This document shows positions 3,828 through 5,028 of a DNA stretch of 5,028 nt, piece after piece. Position numbers and translations under genes: made by a program. The stretch is from Pseudomonadota bacterium (GTDB taxonomy: Bacteria > Chloroflexota > Ktedonobacteria > Ktedonobacterales > JACDGC01), in assembly GCA_021323815.1 (NCBI GenBank), contig JAJPKG010000126.1, forward strand, positions 1 to 5,028. Reading direction: 5' to 3'. A model generated the notes under the pieces. It saw only the letters and a program-made list of their open reading frames with translations, did no database searches and was not told the origin of the DNA. The stretch's first letter is position 1; each line of letters starts with the position of its first letter.

Positions 3828-5028
3828 TCACACTAACCACTGAGCACATTTCTTCGGCTGAAAGGGCAACACCCCATCAGGAAGCATCGGCACCGGCTGG
3901 CCGAGGCTCCTAGCTTTCTCACGCACTTCCCGCCAATAGTCCTCACGCCCCGTCCGCTCGATCCAGTCCTCAATCGCTTGCACAAAGGACCGCAGTTCCA
4001 TCGACAGCGTGAGCGACGCATCCATCTGCCGCCGATGCACCACCGAGCGCAGTTTGAGCAAACCGTAGATCTCGGCATCAATCGCTTGGGGGTCATGCAC
4101 CACCGCCGCCTTACGCAGCAACGGCATCGGCGGCTGCCCTTGCCCGAAATCCGCGCGCTGGATGATCTGCCATACCGGATCGGTCGGCCACTGCGAGCGT
4201 TTCTCCCCCACCGGCACCGCCAGCCGCATCCACCCCCGATGGGTCACATCGGGCGCATGATCCTGCTCATCCGGCAGGCCCACCCCATACGCCCAATAAT
4301 CGTTGAGATGCTCCAATGCCTGCCAGGGATCGCGCACCCACGCCGCATCAGCCGCCCCATGCTGCATCTCGCGCAAGCACTCATTGCCAAAGCGAATCTC
4401 AACCCGATACAACGGCATGCCCGGACGCCAGCCCCCTGCCTCATGAATCACCCGCATCCAGGTTTTGCCCGACAAGCGTTCCTCCAGTTCCTTGTCATAC
4501 CACACCCCAGAGAGCGGCGCTTTGGCCGAGGCAAACGCAAAACCCGACGCCCGCTTGGCATAGAGGTACACTTTCGCCCCCGCTTCCTCTAGCGGCGACG
4601 TTGCCTCATCCGCCTCATCGGCGTCGGCACCGTCCTGGTCCTCATCCCACACATCCTCGTCATAGCCCTCATCAGGACAGATCTCCGCTATGCCCAGATC
4701 ATCCCAATCATCCGGCAGCATCAGCAGATCGGCGTCAACGTCATCCACCGAGGGATAGGGCGTCTCTTCCTCATCGACTGAGGGCACATGCAAAGCTTTT
4801 TTACGCGCATGCGTCAGCACCCGGTCCAGATCCCCGGCGTGCGGCTGGAAGTGAGCGACATCGACACACAGATGCAATTGCGCCAGTTGCCAGGTAAGAG
4901 CGGCGAAGGCCCCCTCATCCGCCCACATCTCATGCAGCAACGCATACGCCGCGTCGAGTGCCTGGCGTGGCCCATACTGCCACAGGACGTGCGCCGAGAA
5001 CCGCAGCGAGCCAATCAGCCGATCCAGC
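3828..5028 (-). CDS. Rep_trans-type replication initiator, N-terminus beyond the window
   Basis: At least 399 residues are visible. The frame is open from the TGA at 3830-3828 to 5027, so the TTG at 4940 is not the start; a further 29 codons upstream read like the same protein (e.g. SLRFSAHVLWQYGPRQALDA). Such proteins nick a replication origin and start rolling-circle replication, or act as relaxases. Numbering from 4940, typical parts are HLCVDVAHFQP (23-33, like the family's RVDLCVD), KVYLYAKRASG followed by GVWYDKELE (123-153; Tyr148 is a candidate nucleophile), YRVEIRF (178-184), a DPWQALEHLNDYWAYG segment (204-219), GWMRLAVP (236-243) and SQWPTDPVWQIIQRADF (249-265). Between the first two parts lies a very acidic insert (56-119). 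Codons are much more GC-rich than in int (42/60 in 4201-4260). It is the first visible gene of the operon with xis and int. Family placement is by motif memory, and the nucleophile assignment is inference. Confidence 0.75.
   Translation of the reverse strand, partial: LDRLIGSLRFSAHVLWQYGPRQALDAAYALLHEMWADEGAFAALTWQLAQLHLCVDVAHFQPHAGDLDRVLTHARKKALHVPSVDEEETPYPSVDDVDADLLMLPDDWDDLGIAEICPDEGYDEDVWDEDQDGADADEADEATSPLEEAGAKVYLYAKRASGFAFASAKAPLSGVWYDKELEERLSGKTWMRVIHEAGGWRPGMPLYRVEIRFGNECLREMQHGAADAAWVRDPWQALEHLNDYWAYGVGLPDEQDHAPDVTHRGWMRLAVPVGEKRSQWPTDPVWQIIQRADFGQGQPPMPLLRKAAVVHDPQAIDAEIYGLLKLRSVVHRRQMDASLTLSMELRSFVQAIEDWIERTGREDYWREVREKARSLGQPVPMLPDGVLPFQPKKCAQWLV

Larger units (their letters stand above)
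2376..5028 (-). mobile_element. Edge of an integrated rep-xis-int element
   Basis: A replication initiator, an excisionase-like protein and a tyrosine integrase form one tight minus-strand operon. The integrase is outermost and faces host-type genes (cheX, sbcD), and direct repeats sit directly after its stop codon. This is the usual end structure of integrative plasmids, ICEs and satellite elements. The rep-xis-int order is known from actinomycete integrative elements such as pSAM2; calling this element similar is my inference. No tRNA remnant is visible at the junction, so the target is probably not a tRNA gene at this end, or the tRNA lies at the other end. The precise boundary is unknown but should fall between 2320 and 2400. 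The rest of the element, including any transfer or cargo genes, lies beyond the right edge. Confidence 0.75.

Noticed and set aside
3978..4897. Plus-strand frames of 204 and 193 codons opposite rep
   Set aside because: Pro/His/Arg-rich translations typical of the reverse of a GC-rich, acidic gene. They overlap each other and lack ribosome sites.
1..5028. CRISPR array or insertion sequence
   Set aside because: No regularly spaced repeats with spacers and no transposase-like frame or paired terminal inverted repeats were seen.

Overview
The window looks like a GC-rich bacterial chromosome segment carrying one edge of an integrated mobile element. Flanking genes are about two-thirds GC in lines I counted (1321-1380 is 40/60). 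Bases 1-2340 look like host sequence and about 2376 to the right edge like the element. I cannot name the organism. The style of the SbcD/Mre11 and Rep proteins and the apparent leaderless starts would fit Chloroflexota, but that is a weak guess.

Host part: the left edge holds the first 27 codons of an unknown minus-strand gene (1-81). Between it and sbcD, bases 82-456 hold no convincing protein gene. They do carry a good minus-strand sigma70-type promoter (351-379) and, downstream of it, a strong two-tier hairpin ending in a short T-run (203-252). Together these predict a roughly 147-nt RNA, or a long attenuated leader for the left-edge gene. Next comes a complete Mre11/SbcD-type nuclease gene (457-1785, plus strand), which faces a complete CheX-like CheY-P phosphatase gene (1846-2319, minus strand). 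The 60 bases between them hold only a weak hairpin.

Element part, all on the minus strand in the order rep, xis, int: a replication initiator of the Rep_trans (replication initiation factor) type that enters from beyond the right edge, an excisionase-like HTH protein, and a complete tyrosine integrase. The gaps are 25 and 11 bases, each gene start has a clear Shine-Dalgarno site, and the xis stop codon overlaps the int Shine-Dalgarno site, so this reads as one operon. The order matches replicating integrative elements such as the actinomycete pSAM2 type. Int and Xis would integrate and excise the element, and Rep would replicate or process the circular form. Immediately after int are two 11-base direct repeats (2376-2398), probably integrase-binding or attachment sequence. 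The host junction should lie in the 80 bases between int and cheX. The xis-int module is clearly less GC-rich than rep, which suggests a mosaic origin.

The most unusual points are the predicted RNA or attenuated leader at 198-344, two genes with the same extended -10 box six bases before their ATG, and a 64-residue stretch in Rep with 29 Asp/Glu and no Lys/Arg.
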